DNA of 64,000 nt. Source: JAGPDB01 sp046331265 (GTDB lineage: Bacteria; Actinomycetota; Acidimicrobiia; IMCC26256; JAGPDB01). The stretch lies in assembly GCA_046331265.1 (NCBI GenBank), contig JAXLRE010000001.1:186001-250000 (forward strand). Direction: 5' to 3'. Positions 26,097 through 34,594 of the stretch are shown piece after piece (position 1 is the stretch's first letter; the number at the start of each line of letters is the position of its first letter). Both the position numbers and the translations under genes were made by a program. Under the pieces are notes generated by a model that saw only the letters and a list, made by a program, of their open reading frames with translations, searched no databases and was not told the origin of the DNA.

Positions 26097-27917
26097 TTAG
26101 CTGCAAGCATTGTCACAAGGTATATCCTTTGTCGTAGATCGAATAAAACTAGCTAACGCATCTCGAAGCATATATGGGGGCTGAGAAGATTCTAAACGTG
26201 AATCCCATATAAAGTTTTTACTCCAACCTCCTGTAACTTTTCCGCTGCCGTTCGATTCTATTGTTCCAAAAGTGCCTCTATGATAAGAAATCAATGCTCC
26301 ACGGATAGTTAGTTTTGGTGGATTATTTAAATCAGAAATGGCCGAATCATTCCAATGGTCATTGTAAATTGTTCCTTCATAATCAACATTGTATACATTT
26401 GGATCACTTGGCGATTGAACAAGCGTTTGTTTTCCTGCCCACAAAAGACCATCTACTTGTTTGTCATCACACTTTCCTGTTTGTGGTGATGAGTCATTGT
26501 AACAGTTCAAAACTATATCTTTATTTGCATATAATCCTAGAAAATCAGTTTTCATAGAGGCATCTACATATGTAAATGAATTGGCAACGTTTATCGACCC
26601 TGTAGAAAAGATTGTTAGTTGTCCTTTTAATTTTCCTGAAACGCTGACAGTCCCATTTCCGTCTGATGGGTTAATACTCAAAACGCCATTAGATGGGATT
26701 GAATACCAATCTTTATCTTGCCCATCAATCACAGGATGCATCATTGTAGTTTTATCCCATTTAGATTGATCAGTGCCAGATCTATCGTAACGGAAATCAA
26801 TTCGTATATCGTTTCCATTCAGATAATATTTTGTTGCATCATTTGTTTTCGATATTGAAGTTAGCCTGACCCCATTATCATCACCTATTCTCTGTGGTAA
26901 TGGAAATTTATCTCTAGATGCACTAAACCTTGCAACACTCGCTCCTGATGATCCATTACACGCTGTGAAGTTACTTGTTGATGAAGCTGCTGCTGCGATA
27001 GCTGAACTTGAGCCTGACGTTGAGTCAAATCCTGATGTTATCCAGTTAATATTTCCAGTTCCTTGAGTAACACCAAATCCATCACAAACATATACATGAC
27101 TATCATTTGTGTGAATATTTCCTGTAACACTATCGTTTGCAGCATATGCATTGTCTAAAGATTTAACTCTGTCTTGGAGAGCTATATTTGTCACTTTTTC
27201 ATAAACTTGTGGTGCAACTGATTCAGACTGACTCATTACTATGTGCTGAATAAATTCTCTTTTTCTAATTTTTTGCTGGTATCTAGAAAATACACACCCT
27301 TTTGGTGAGCTTGCTGTCGACCTATCTAAGCACATATGTCTAACAACAATATCTACAACATATTCAGTTCGTGTATTGTTAGCATTTTGATATTGATCTT
27401 GACTTGCACCGGTAAGATTCAAGAGTCCACCTGTATTACCGAAAGGATTAGTTACGACTTTGTTTATTCGAATTTTAAAACATGGATACTTATCATCGTT
27501 CGTAGCCTGAGTATTTAAACCGCAATCTTGAAGTAATCCATCTTCGTCTACACTGTAATATTTATTGCTCCATTTATATACTTGGGTGATAACCGTAGCT
27601 TTATTGTATGTTGTTCCGCTCGATAAAGTTTGTTCTAATTGATTAGAAATAGGAGAGCTTCCATCTGGTGCGATGAAATCTTTATTTGCAGTTGCTATTA
27701 AATCATTTGTGTTGCCTCTATTCACTACGGCATATAAGGTATCCAACGTTGATTCTGCAGTATTACGTGCTTCAATTGTGGCTCTATTTCTTGAGGTCGA
27801 GACTAAATCTGCAATAGTTAAAGTTGTTATTGCAGCAATGACCATTACAGCTAGAAAACAAATGCTCAGAACTGTTACCAGTACAAATCCTTCATCGTTT
27901 GTTTTTTTGTTTTTCAT
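26097..27917 (-). CDS. Large pilin-like protein, PilX/GspK type
   Basis: The N-terminus KNKKTNDEGFVLVTVLS, followed by a hydrophobic helix (ICFLAVMVIAAITTLTIADL), is a type IV prepilin leader with cleavage expected after the glycine. The usual Glu at mature position 5 is Thr (FVLVT). Loss of Glu5 and large size (606 residues) are features of GspK/PilX-like tip subunits. The external part has several cysteines and many Ser/Thr/Asn. It is last of three co-directional pilin-like genes, starting 2 nt after the previous stop. Probable role: tip or initiating subunit of a type IV pilus-like fibre; assembly ATPase and major pilin are not in the window. Confidence 0.8.
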   Translation of the reverse strand: MKNKKTNDEGFVLVTVLSICFLAVMVIAAITTLTIADLVSTSRNRATIEARNTAESTLDTLYAVVNRGNTNDLIATANKDFIAPDGSSPISNQLEQTLSSGTTYNKATVITQVYKWSNKYYSVDEDGLLQDCGLNTQATNDDKYPCFKIRINKVVTNPFGNTGGLLNLTGASQDQYQNANNTRTEYVVDIVVRHMCLDRSTASSPKGCVFSRYQQKIRKREFIQHIVMSQSESVAPQVYEKVTNIALQDRVKSLDNAYAANDSVTGNIHTNDSHVYVCDGFGVTQGTGNINWITSGFDSTSGSSSAIAAAASSTSNFTACNGSSGASVARFSASRDKFPLPQRIGDDNGVRLTSISKTNDATKYYLNGNDIRIDFRYDRSGTDQSKWDKTTMMHPVIDGQDKDWYSIPSNGVLSINPSDGNGTVSVSGKLKGQLTIFSTGSINVANSFTYVDASMKTDFLGLYANKDIVLNCYNDSSPQTGKCDDKQVDGLLWAGKQTLVQSPSDPNVYNVDYEGTIYNDHWNDSAISDLNNPPKLTIRGALISYHRGTFGTIESNGSGKVTGGWSKNFIWDSRLESSQPPYMLRDALASFIRSTTKDIPCDNACS

Positions 27918-27919
27918 TT

Positions 27920-28927
27920 TTACCCCGTAAACTTATCCGAGTAAGCGCCTTCTTCTGAATAGGTTTTTGCTCCTTGCAATAAAACTGATTGTGAAAACTT
28001 ATATGTTGAGTACCCATCGGAGCTTTTTGATTGTTTCGACTGATATCTCACATCCATATTTACATCAACGTTAATTATGTCTTTTGTATTTAAACCTGCA
28101 ACACCTGTACTGTAATCTGGAGTTGTATTATCAACTTTTGTATAAGAAAAAATATTTTTTCGTTTGTACGATGATGTACTAGGAATTTCACCTAAATCTA
28201 GAACTTCTCTATAGCTTGAAGAATCTAATGTCCAACTTCCATATACAGATTCATTTGATGCAAAGTAATGCATATTGGGATTGGTGTATGAGCATTCTAT
28301 GTAATAGATGACATCGGCATCTGTACCTTTTCCGTTAGAAGGTTGACATGGCATAGGTGAGACAGAATTCGCTCCATAACCTTGGTCTAAACCTAGAGCA
28401 TCATAGTTAGCATTGTTTCCTGTTCCACCACGGAATAAACATGACGCCCGAAACGGTTTTGTGTAGTCAATTTGATCGTTACTAGGCGTTAGATCTTTGA
28501 ACCAACAAAGAGAATTAGGCAATGCGCGCAAAAGCACTTGACCTGTTTCATAGTATTCTAAACAGTCCGCACTTGAGCCAGAAAAAGTTGGTGTACCAGT
28601 TTCGATAATGGTTGTTGATGGATCATCGCCACCATTTTCTATACGTCTTATATAGGTTTCATATTCTACTTGCAGCTCAGAACTTTTAAATACTGTACAT
28701 CGGAGTAAAGATTGAGCTGAAGCAACATCTTTTAATATACGTGACAAAGCTGTACGTGTATTTTGTGATACTTCTTGTTTCTGCAATATCCTTTCGCCAC
28801 TTGATTGAGTAGAAAAGACAACAGTAATTGCCATCGACAAAACAATTGCACCAATAAATATTGCAATACAGGCTTCAATCAAGGTGAAACCTTCATTAAT
28901 TCCTTTGTTTTTTGTTGCAGATCTCAT
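27920..28927 (-). CDS. Prepilin-type N-terminal methylation protein, PilW/GspJ type
   Basis: A classic type III-IV prepilin signature is present: KNKGINEGFTLIEACIAIFIG, with cleavage after Gly and conserved Glu5 (FTLIE), followed by the hydrophobic helix continuing AIVLSMAITVVFS. The 335-residue protein is long for a pilin; its mature domain has about eight cysteines (for example LLRCTV, ADCLEYY, SLCWFK, SCLFRGG) that could form disulfides outside the cell. It overlaps the upstream pilin-like gene by 4 nt (28924-28927). Likely processed by the prepilin peptidase at 15757-16560. Confidence 0.85.
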   Translation of the reverse strand: MRSATKNKGINEGFTLIEACIAIFIGAIVLSMAITVVFSTQSSGERILQKQEVSQNTRTALSRILKDVASAQSLLRCTVFKSSELQVEYETYIRRIENGGDDPSTTIIETGTPTFSGSSADCLEYYETGQVLLRALPNSLCWFKDLTPSNDQIDYTKPFRASCLFRGGTGNNANYDALGLDQGYGANSVSPMPCQPSNGKGTDADVIYYIECSYTNPNMHYFASNESVYGSWTLDSSSYREVLDLGEIPSTSSYKRKNIFSYTKVDNTTPDYSTGVAGLNTKDIINVDVNMDVRYQSKQSKSSDGYSTYKFSQSVLLQGAKTYSEEGAYSDKFTG

Positions 28928-29997
28928 AGCGACCCCGAACTTAAAACATCAATGTTTGTTAGCGTCGCTTGCACCGAACCTGCTGAATCAATTGAGAAAC
29001 TTGGCTGTTTTTGACTGACTTCATGGCGGTCAATATATGGAAACCATATACATGAATTTTGTTCATAACGCTCACGAGTTACTTTAAATGGTTCACTCGT
29101 GCTTAAATTTGGATACATAGAAACTTTTGATCCACTTGTTGAAACAAGTCCCACTCTTGTACCTGAAGAAAATTGAAATGAATCGACTGGAACGTTTTCA
29201 CGCTTTATTAGAACAAAAGATTCTTTATTCCCTTTACCATCAGGGAATGTAACTTCGACTCGTCGTACTAGCGTGTCTGGCAATCTTTTTGAGGAAATGA
29301 TATCGGCGCAACTAGTTTTTCGTGAAATTTGAGTCGTGACTGTCCCGTCTAGGCTGCCAAGTATCTCAAACCAATAATTTACTTTTACATCAATATTGAC
29401 ATAGCTAGAATCTTCATTCACATATATTTTATGTACATACGATTGATCGCCAAGCTCACAAACTTTTCCTGTATATAAATTATCGTCTTGTCCATAAAGG
29501 TTACAAAATTCTTGAGCAATCTGTTTTGTTATTTTTGCTGAAGATGCGTCTCCGTTTTCGTTTGCCGTTAATCGGAGATTGCCCCCACCGTCTACATACG
29601 AATATTTCCTAGTGCTCGAATTCAATGCTGTTTCAAGTGAACTGAATGCACATGTAGAAACTCTGTCCCAAGCACCTTTCAAAGCAACTTGGTTTGAACC
29701 ACTAAATTTATCTGATGAAGCAGTAATGTTATTACCATTTGAATCTACGAAAACAGTTTCTTCAACTGTATCTACATCTAGCCCACAACCTGCAGAACTC
29801 ATTTTTTCTTGAAGTGAATTAGTATAAGCAACTACCCTGTCTCGAGTTTCAATGCGAACTCTAGTAGTTGCAAGGTTTGACATTTGCGTAACAACGCCAG
29901 CAAAAACAACGAGAAGTATTAATGTACCAACCATTACCTCGACAAGCATGGCACCGCAGTCGCTGCACATGTGTTTTTTGGTACGCCAATATCCCAC
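28924..29997 (-). CDS. Pilin-like protein, PilV/GspI type
   Basis: A 15-residue leader with basic residues (WRTKKH) and a CSDCG end precedes AMLVEVMVGTLILLVVFAGVV. Cleavage after the glycine would give mature Ala1 and Glu5, a variant prepilin signature. The start is GTG at 29995-29997. The 357-residue protein has a Cys-containing external domain. It is first of the trio, beginning 48 nt after hisS. A start at the ATG ten codons later is possible and would shorten the leader to six residues. Confidence 0.75.
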   Translation of the reverse strand: MGYWRTKKHMCSDCGAMLVEVMVGTLILLVVFAGVVTQMSNLATTRVRIETRDRVVAYTNSLQEKMSSAGCGLDVDTVEETVFVDSNGNNITASSDKFSGSNQVALKGAWDRVSTCAFSSLETALNSSTRKYSYVDGGGNLRLTANENGDASSAKITKQIAQEFCNLYGQDDNLYTGKVCELGDQSYVHKIYVNEDSSYVNIDVKVNYWFEILGSLDGTVTTQISRKTSCADIISSKRLPDTLVRRVEVTFPDGKGNKESFVLIKRENVPVDSFQFSSGTRVGLVSTSGSKVSMYPNLSTSEPFKVTRERYEQNSCIWFPYIDRHEVSQKQPSFSIDSAGSVQATLTNIDVLSSGSL

Positions 29998-30045
29998 GCT
30001 TTATATTCGGCAATATAGGTCAAAAAGCTCAGTTATTTCTAGAAT

Positions 30046-31311
30046 TTAAAGCATTTTTGCGATTGATTGTGTAATTGAATCGACATTTATTTCGCTTTGT
30101 TCGCCAGAGTTAAGATTCTTTAGAGAAACAGTACCTTTTTCTAGCTCATTTTGACCAATGATAACTGCTATTTTTGCATCAAGTCGATCAGCATATTTCA
30201 TTGCACTTTTCATAGATTTATCACCATATGACACATCAACACTTATGTTATTGCTTCGCAACTTTTCTTGAATTGAAAAACTTAATTGATTAGTGACATC
30301 ATTTTTTACAAGATCAAGAATAACAACATCTAAGTTTCTTAGTTCTAAATCAATATTTTCACTCTCTAAAACAAGCAGCAATCGCTCAACACCTAAGCCA
30401 AAACCTATTCCCGAAGTTTCCGGTCCACCCATTTGAGAAACAAGTTTGTTATAACGACCACCGCCACAAATTGTAGATTGAGCAGCATCTAATGACGAAG
30501 AAATAAATTCAAATGCAGTATTAGTGTAATAATCTAAGCCTCTAACCAAACTCGGATTAACAACAAAATCAATATTGAGTTTTTCTAACGAAGATTTAAC
30601 AAAATTAAAACTGTCAATACTTTCGTCTGATAGAAAATCAAATATACTCGGCGCGCCATTTACAACTTCTCTATACTCATCAACTTTAGTATCAAGCATT
30701 CGAAAAGGATTACGCTCAACCCTTTCTTTAAACTCATCACCTAAAGCGTTGTAGTGCTTAGAAAAATACGACTTAAGCTCCTTCATATGTTTTTCACGAG
30801 CTTCAGCATCACCTAAAGAATTTATGTTCAATACAAACTTATTTAAACCAACCATTTTTAAATAGTCATAAGCAAATTTTATTACTTCGACATCTATAGC
30901 AGGATCATCGATACCCAGTGCTTCAATTCCTAATTGATGATGTTCCCTGAGTCGTCCTTTTTGAGGACGCTCATATCTGAAATTACTAACAAAATACCAA
31001 CACTTAAATGGCGTTAAAGGTCGTAACTGCGCAAATGATCTAACTATTCCTGCAGTGCCTTCAGGACGTAAGGCTATATGTCGACCACCCTTATCCATAA
31101 AATCGTACATTTCTTTTGTGACAACATCAGTATCTTCGCCCAGTCGTTTAAAAACTTCAATATTTTCAAATGTTGGATTGATAGCAAGATCATAATTATA
31201 AAGATGAGCTAAACGTCCAAATAATGTTATTAAACTTTGCCAGTGACGAGATTCAATACCAATAACATCTTTGGTTCCTACTTGCGCTCTAAATACATCA
31301 CTGCTTGCCAT
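30046..31311 (-). CDS. hisS: Histidine-tRNA ligase
   Basis: HisRS charges tRNA-His. The 421-residue class II enzyme has motif 2 FRYERPQKGRLREHHQLGIEALG, the His-specific LVRGLDYYTNTAFEF and CGGGRYNKL loops, motif 3 GIGFGLGVERLLL, and a C-terminal anticodon-binding domain (DVVILDLV, SYGDKSMKSAMKYADRLDAKIAVIIGQNELEKG). Glutamine-binding elements (RPEGTAGIVR) are intact. It follows relA by 12 nt, an order kept in Actinobacteria. Confidence 0.97.
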   Translation of the reverse strand: MASSDVFRAQVGTKDVIGIESRHWQSLITLFGRLAHLYNYDLAINPTFENIEVFKRLGEDTDVVTKEMYDFMDKGGRHIALRPEGTAGIVRSFAQLRPLTPFKCWYFVSNFRYERPQKGRLREHHQLGIEALGIDDPAIDVEVIKFAYDYLKMVGLNKFVLNINSLGDAEAREKHMKELKSYFSKHYNALGDEFKERVERNPFRMLDTKVDEYREVVNGAPSIFDFLSDESIDSFNFVKSSLEKLNIDFVVNPSLVRGLDYYTNTAFEFISSSLDAAQSTICGGGRYNKLVSQMGGPETSGIGFGLGVERLLLVLESENIDLELRNLDVVILDLVKNDVTNQLSFSIQEKLRSNNISVDVSYGDKSMKSAMKYADRLDAKIAVIIGQNELEKGTVSLKNLNSGEQSEINVDSITQSIAKML

Positions 31312-31323
31312 AGCTAAGCAATT

Positions 31324-33648
31324 CTAATCGCTCCTAGCCCCTCCGGGCAGAATACGATAGGCATCAATAACGCTTTCAACCCTTCTTAACTGAGCAATTA
31401 TCGAATCAAGATGGTTTGGATCAGCCATATCGAAATCAAAACGTAATTTGGCAATCCTATCTGCAGTAGTCAATGTATTACATCCCAAAATATTTACATG
31501 AGCATCACTTAGCATTGAAGCAATATCTTGCAATAGCCTTGGCCTATCAAAAGCTTCAAGCTCAACTGAAACGATGAAGCTTGAGCCTGAAGTATGGTCC
31601 CATTCAACATCTATTAAACGCTCACCTTGAGATGAAGATAAAGCAACGGCATTTGCACAGTCTGCTCGGTGAACACTAACACCACGACCTCTAGTTATAA
31701 ACCCAATTATTTCATCGCCTGGCACAGGAGTACAACAACGGGCTAAGCGAACCATAACGTCATCTAAACCTTCAACATGAATGCCAACTGATTTACTGCT
31801 CGGATCACGTTGTTGCCTTGGTGGACGAGAGGTCGAGGCAGGTAATTGGATTTCACCCGTTTCAAAACGTAAAAATTGCTGAACTCTTTGACCAAATGAT
31901 TTTGTAGAAATATGGTGTTCACCAACTGCACGATATAAATCTTCAACATCGTTATAGTTCATTTCTCGAGCAACAATATTTAAAGTTTCAGAAGATTGTA
32001 TCTTTTGTACTGGTAACCCTAGACGTCGAAGCTCCTTAATAATGTCGTCTTTTCCTTGCTCTATTGCATCTTCACGACGTTCTCTAGAAAACCATTGACG
32101 AATTTTCGATTTGGCTTTTGACGAAACAACAAAATCAGACCAGTCTCTAGACGGACCAGCTTCTTCGGCCTTTGAAGTAAAGACCTCTACTGTATCGCCA
32201 GAATCAAGTTTTGCATTTAATGGAACAAGACGACCATTTACCTTTGCTCCAACACATTTATGGCCAACATCTGTATGAATAGCATACGCAAAATCAATTG
32301 GAGTTGCTTCTAAAGGTAAAGTTATAACTTTACCTTTAGGCGTAAAAACAAAAACTTCATCATGTTCAAGATCGTCACGCAGCATTTCCATGAATTCGTT
32401 TGGATCTGCAGTATCGGTTTGCCAATCAACGATTCTTTCTAACCACGGCAATGAAGAAATATCCTCAGGTATCACACTTGATTTATTTACTTTGTTTTCT
32501 ATGTCCTTCTTTTTCTTTTTAGAGTCTTTAGATTCATCTTTTTGTTTATATGCCCAGTGAGCAGCGATTCCTATTTCTGCACGGTGATGCATTTCTTTTG
32601 TACGAATCTGTACTTCAACAGCTTTACCGAAAGGACCAACAACAGTTGTATGCAACGATTGATACAAGTTAAATTTCGGCATAGCAATATAGTCTTTAAA
32701 TCTGCCTTGAATGGGACTCCAATAAGAGTGAATTGAGCCTAAAGCTCCATAACAATCTTTTAAAGAATTAACGATTACACGGACACCGACCAAATCTTGA
32801 ACTTCATCAAAATCTTTTCCTCTTACCACCATTTTTTCATATATAGACCATACGTATTTAGGACGCCCACTAATTTCTGCTTCTATACCAATATCGTTTA
32901 AAAGATGTTTGAGCTCCTCAATCACAGAATCAACATAATCTTGACGTTCGCCAGCTTTCTTCTCAACCATATATTCAATAGCTGCATAGCGTTTTGGCTG
33001 CAAAACTGCAAAACATAATTCTTCGAGCTGACTTTTAATGTCAGAAATACCCAATCTATGAGCTAGCGGTGCATAAATGTCTAGCGTTTCTTGTGCAATA
33101 CGCTTTTGTTTAACATAAGGCATCGCTGCAATAGTACGCATATTATGTAAGCGATCTGCAAGTTTAATAATTAGCACTCTTATGTCTTTTGCCATAGCAA
33201 CTAACATTTTTCTCATAGTTGCAGCTTGAGCAGCTTCAGCTGTTTGAAAATGAATACGATCAAGTTTTGTTACTCCATCGACGATTGACGCAACGTCTTC
33301 ACCAAATTCTTTACTAATTTCATCTAACGTTGTTGAAGTATCTTCAACGGCATCGTGTAGCAACGCTGCAGAAATTGTCACATCATCTAGGCCTAATCCT
33401 GCAACAATGTGAGCAACTAGTAGCGGATGCGTTATGTAGGGTTCCCCACTTCTACGCACTTGAGTTTGATGTGCATTTCTTGCAATTTCAAATGCCTTTA
33501 TAATGCGATCAGAACTCTCATGCGGGTGATGCGATTTAAAAACATCTATTAGCGCAGCGACATCGATATCTATATGGGATTTTCTCCACGGAAAAAGACG
33601 TTGTTTGTCACGTTCATGAATTGATCGTGGAACGTCAGGTAAAGTCAT
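31324..33648 (-). CDS. relA: Bifunctional (p)ppGpp synthetase/hydrolase Rel
   Basis: Rel makes and degrades the stringent-response alarmone. The 774-residue long form has an HD hydrolase domain (HPLLVAHIVAGLGLD, ALLHDAVEDT, LADRLHNMRT), a synthetase domain (GRFKDYIAMPKFNLYQSLHT and EVQIRTKEMHHRAEIG), a TGS domain (HDEVFVFTPKGKVITLP), a zinc/CC region (LARCCTPVPGDEIIGFITRGRGVSVHRADC) and a C-terminal ACT domain. HD residues are intact, so it should hydrolyse as well as synthesise, as in Mycobacterium. It lies downstream of secF. Confidence 0.96.
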   Translation of the reverse strand: MTLPDVPRSIHERDKQRLFPWRKSHIDIDVAALIDVFKSHHPHESSDRIIKAFEIARNAHQTQVRRSGEPYITHPLLVAHIVAGLGLDDVTISAALLHDAVEDTSTTLDEISKEFGEDVASIVDGVTKLDRIHFQTAEAAQAATMRKMLVAMAKDIRVLIIKLADRLHNMRTIAAMPYVKQKRIAQETLDIYAPLAHRLGISDIKSQLEELCFAVLQPKRYAAIEYMVEKKAGERQDYVDSVIEELKHLLNDIGIEAEISGRPKYVWSIYEKMVVRGKDFDEVQDLVGVRVIVNSLKDCYGALGSIHSYWSPIQGRFKDYIAMPKFNLYQSLHTTVVGPFGKAVEVQIRTKEMHHRAEIGIAAHWAYKQKDESKDSKKKKKDIENKVNKSSVIPEDISSLPWLERIVDWQTDTADPNEFMEMLRDDLEHDEVFVFTPKGKVITLPLEATPIDFAYAIHTDVGHKCVGAKVNGRLVPLNAKLDSGDTVEVFTSKAEEAGPSRDWSDFVVSSKAKSKIRQWFSRERREDAIEQGKDDIIKELRRLGLPVQKIQSSETLNIVAREMNYNDVEDLYRAVGEHHISTKSFGQRVQQFLRFETGEIQLPASTSRPPRQQRDPSSKSVGIHVEGLDDVMVRLARCCTPVPGDEIIGFITRGRGVSVHRADCANAVALSSSQGERLIDVEWDHTSGSSFIVSVELEAFDRPRLLQDIASMLSDAHVNILGCNTLTTADRIAKLRFDFDMADPNHLDSIIAQLRRVESVIDAYRILPGGARSD

Positions 33649-33653
33649 ATCTA

Positions 33654-34592
33654 CTACATGTTATCGACTTTTTTTGCCAATCTTTTAATAGCAACGATTA
33701 AAGGAGTAGCAACAAAAATAGAGCTGTAAGCACCAGTTATAAGTCCAACAGCTAGAGCTAGGGCAAAATCTAATAAAGCTGTAGCTCCAAGTATGAACGT
33801 ACCTACTGCTATAAGCGAGATAACTGGAAGCACAGCGACTATAGATGTATTTATTGATCTTGCCAATACCTGATTTAACGAGGTGTTAACCATATCTACA
33901 TATTTAGTTTGTTTTAACTTGTTCCACACCTTCGTGTTATCTTTAATTTTGTCAAAAACAACAACGGTGTCATACAGAGAGAACCCGAGTATTGTTAAAA
34001 ATGCTACGACTGTAGCTGGAGATACAGGAAACTTTAACAAAGAATAGATACCAACTGTAATAACTACATCATGCAACATAGCTAAAAGTGCAGCTATAGA
34101 CATTGCCCATTCAAAACGAATAATCATATATAGAGCAACAACTAAGAAAAATACCATTAATGCTTGAAAAGCTTTCTTAGTTAATTGTTTACCCCAAGAT
34201 GCACCGACATCTGAAATAGATATATCTGCTTGCTTTACATTTGCGTAAGCAGAAAGCTTTTCCAACACAACAGCCTGTTGATTTTGAGTAAGTCTTTTAG
34301 CCGTTACTTTTACGCTATCTCCATTTAATATTTGAATTTTTACTTCACCAATATTTGCAGAATCTAATGCACTTCGAACTTTTTTAATATCAGGTTTTAT
34401 TCCCGAAACTTTTGTTTCAAAACTTGTCCCACCTTTGAATTCAATGCTCGTGTTCAAACCATTTACAAAAAAACTAATTATAGAAATTGCAATCAAAACG
34501 CCCGATATAATTCCCCATCTCCATGATCGGTGAACTATTTGGTAATTAGTTCTTTCGTGGTAAAGATCTGCTAATGATGATTTAAAACCCAT
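33654..34592 (-). CDS. secF: Protein translocase subunit SecF
   Basis: SecF with SecD uses the proton motive force to aid protein export. The 312-residue protein has six membrane helices. The first extracytoplasmic domain contains GLNTSIEFKGGTSFETKVSG, and the helix 4 region includes LTILGFSLYDTVVVFDKIKDN, the SecF signature. The C-terminal half ends with TGAYSSIFVATPLIVAIKRL. It begins 2 nt after secD. Confidence 0.96.
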   Translation of the reverse strand: MGFKSSLADLYHERTNYQIVHRSWRWGIISGVLIAISIISFFVNGLNTSIEFKGGTSFETKVSGIKPDIKKVRSALDSANIGEVKIQILNGDSVKVTAKRLTQNQQAVVLEKLSAYANVKQADISISDVGASWGKQLTKKAFQALMVFFLVVALYMIIRFEWAMSIAALLAMLHDVVITVGIYSLLKFPVSPATVVAFLTILGFSLYDTVVVFDKIKDNTKVWNKLKQTKYVDMVNTSLNQVLARSINTSIVAVLPVISLIAVGTFILGATALLDFALALAVGLITGAYSSIFVATPLIVAIKRLAKKVDNM

Positions 34593-34594
34593 GA

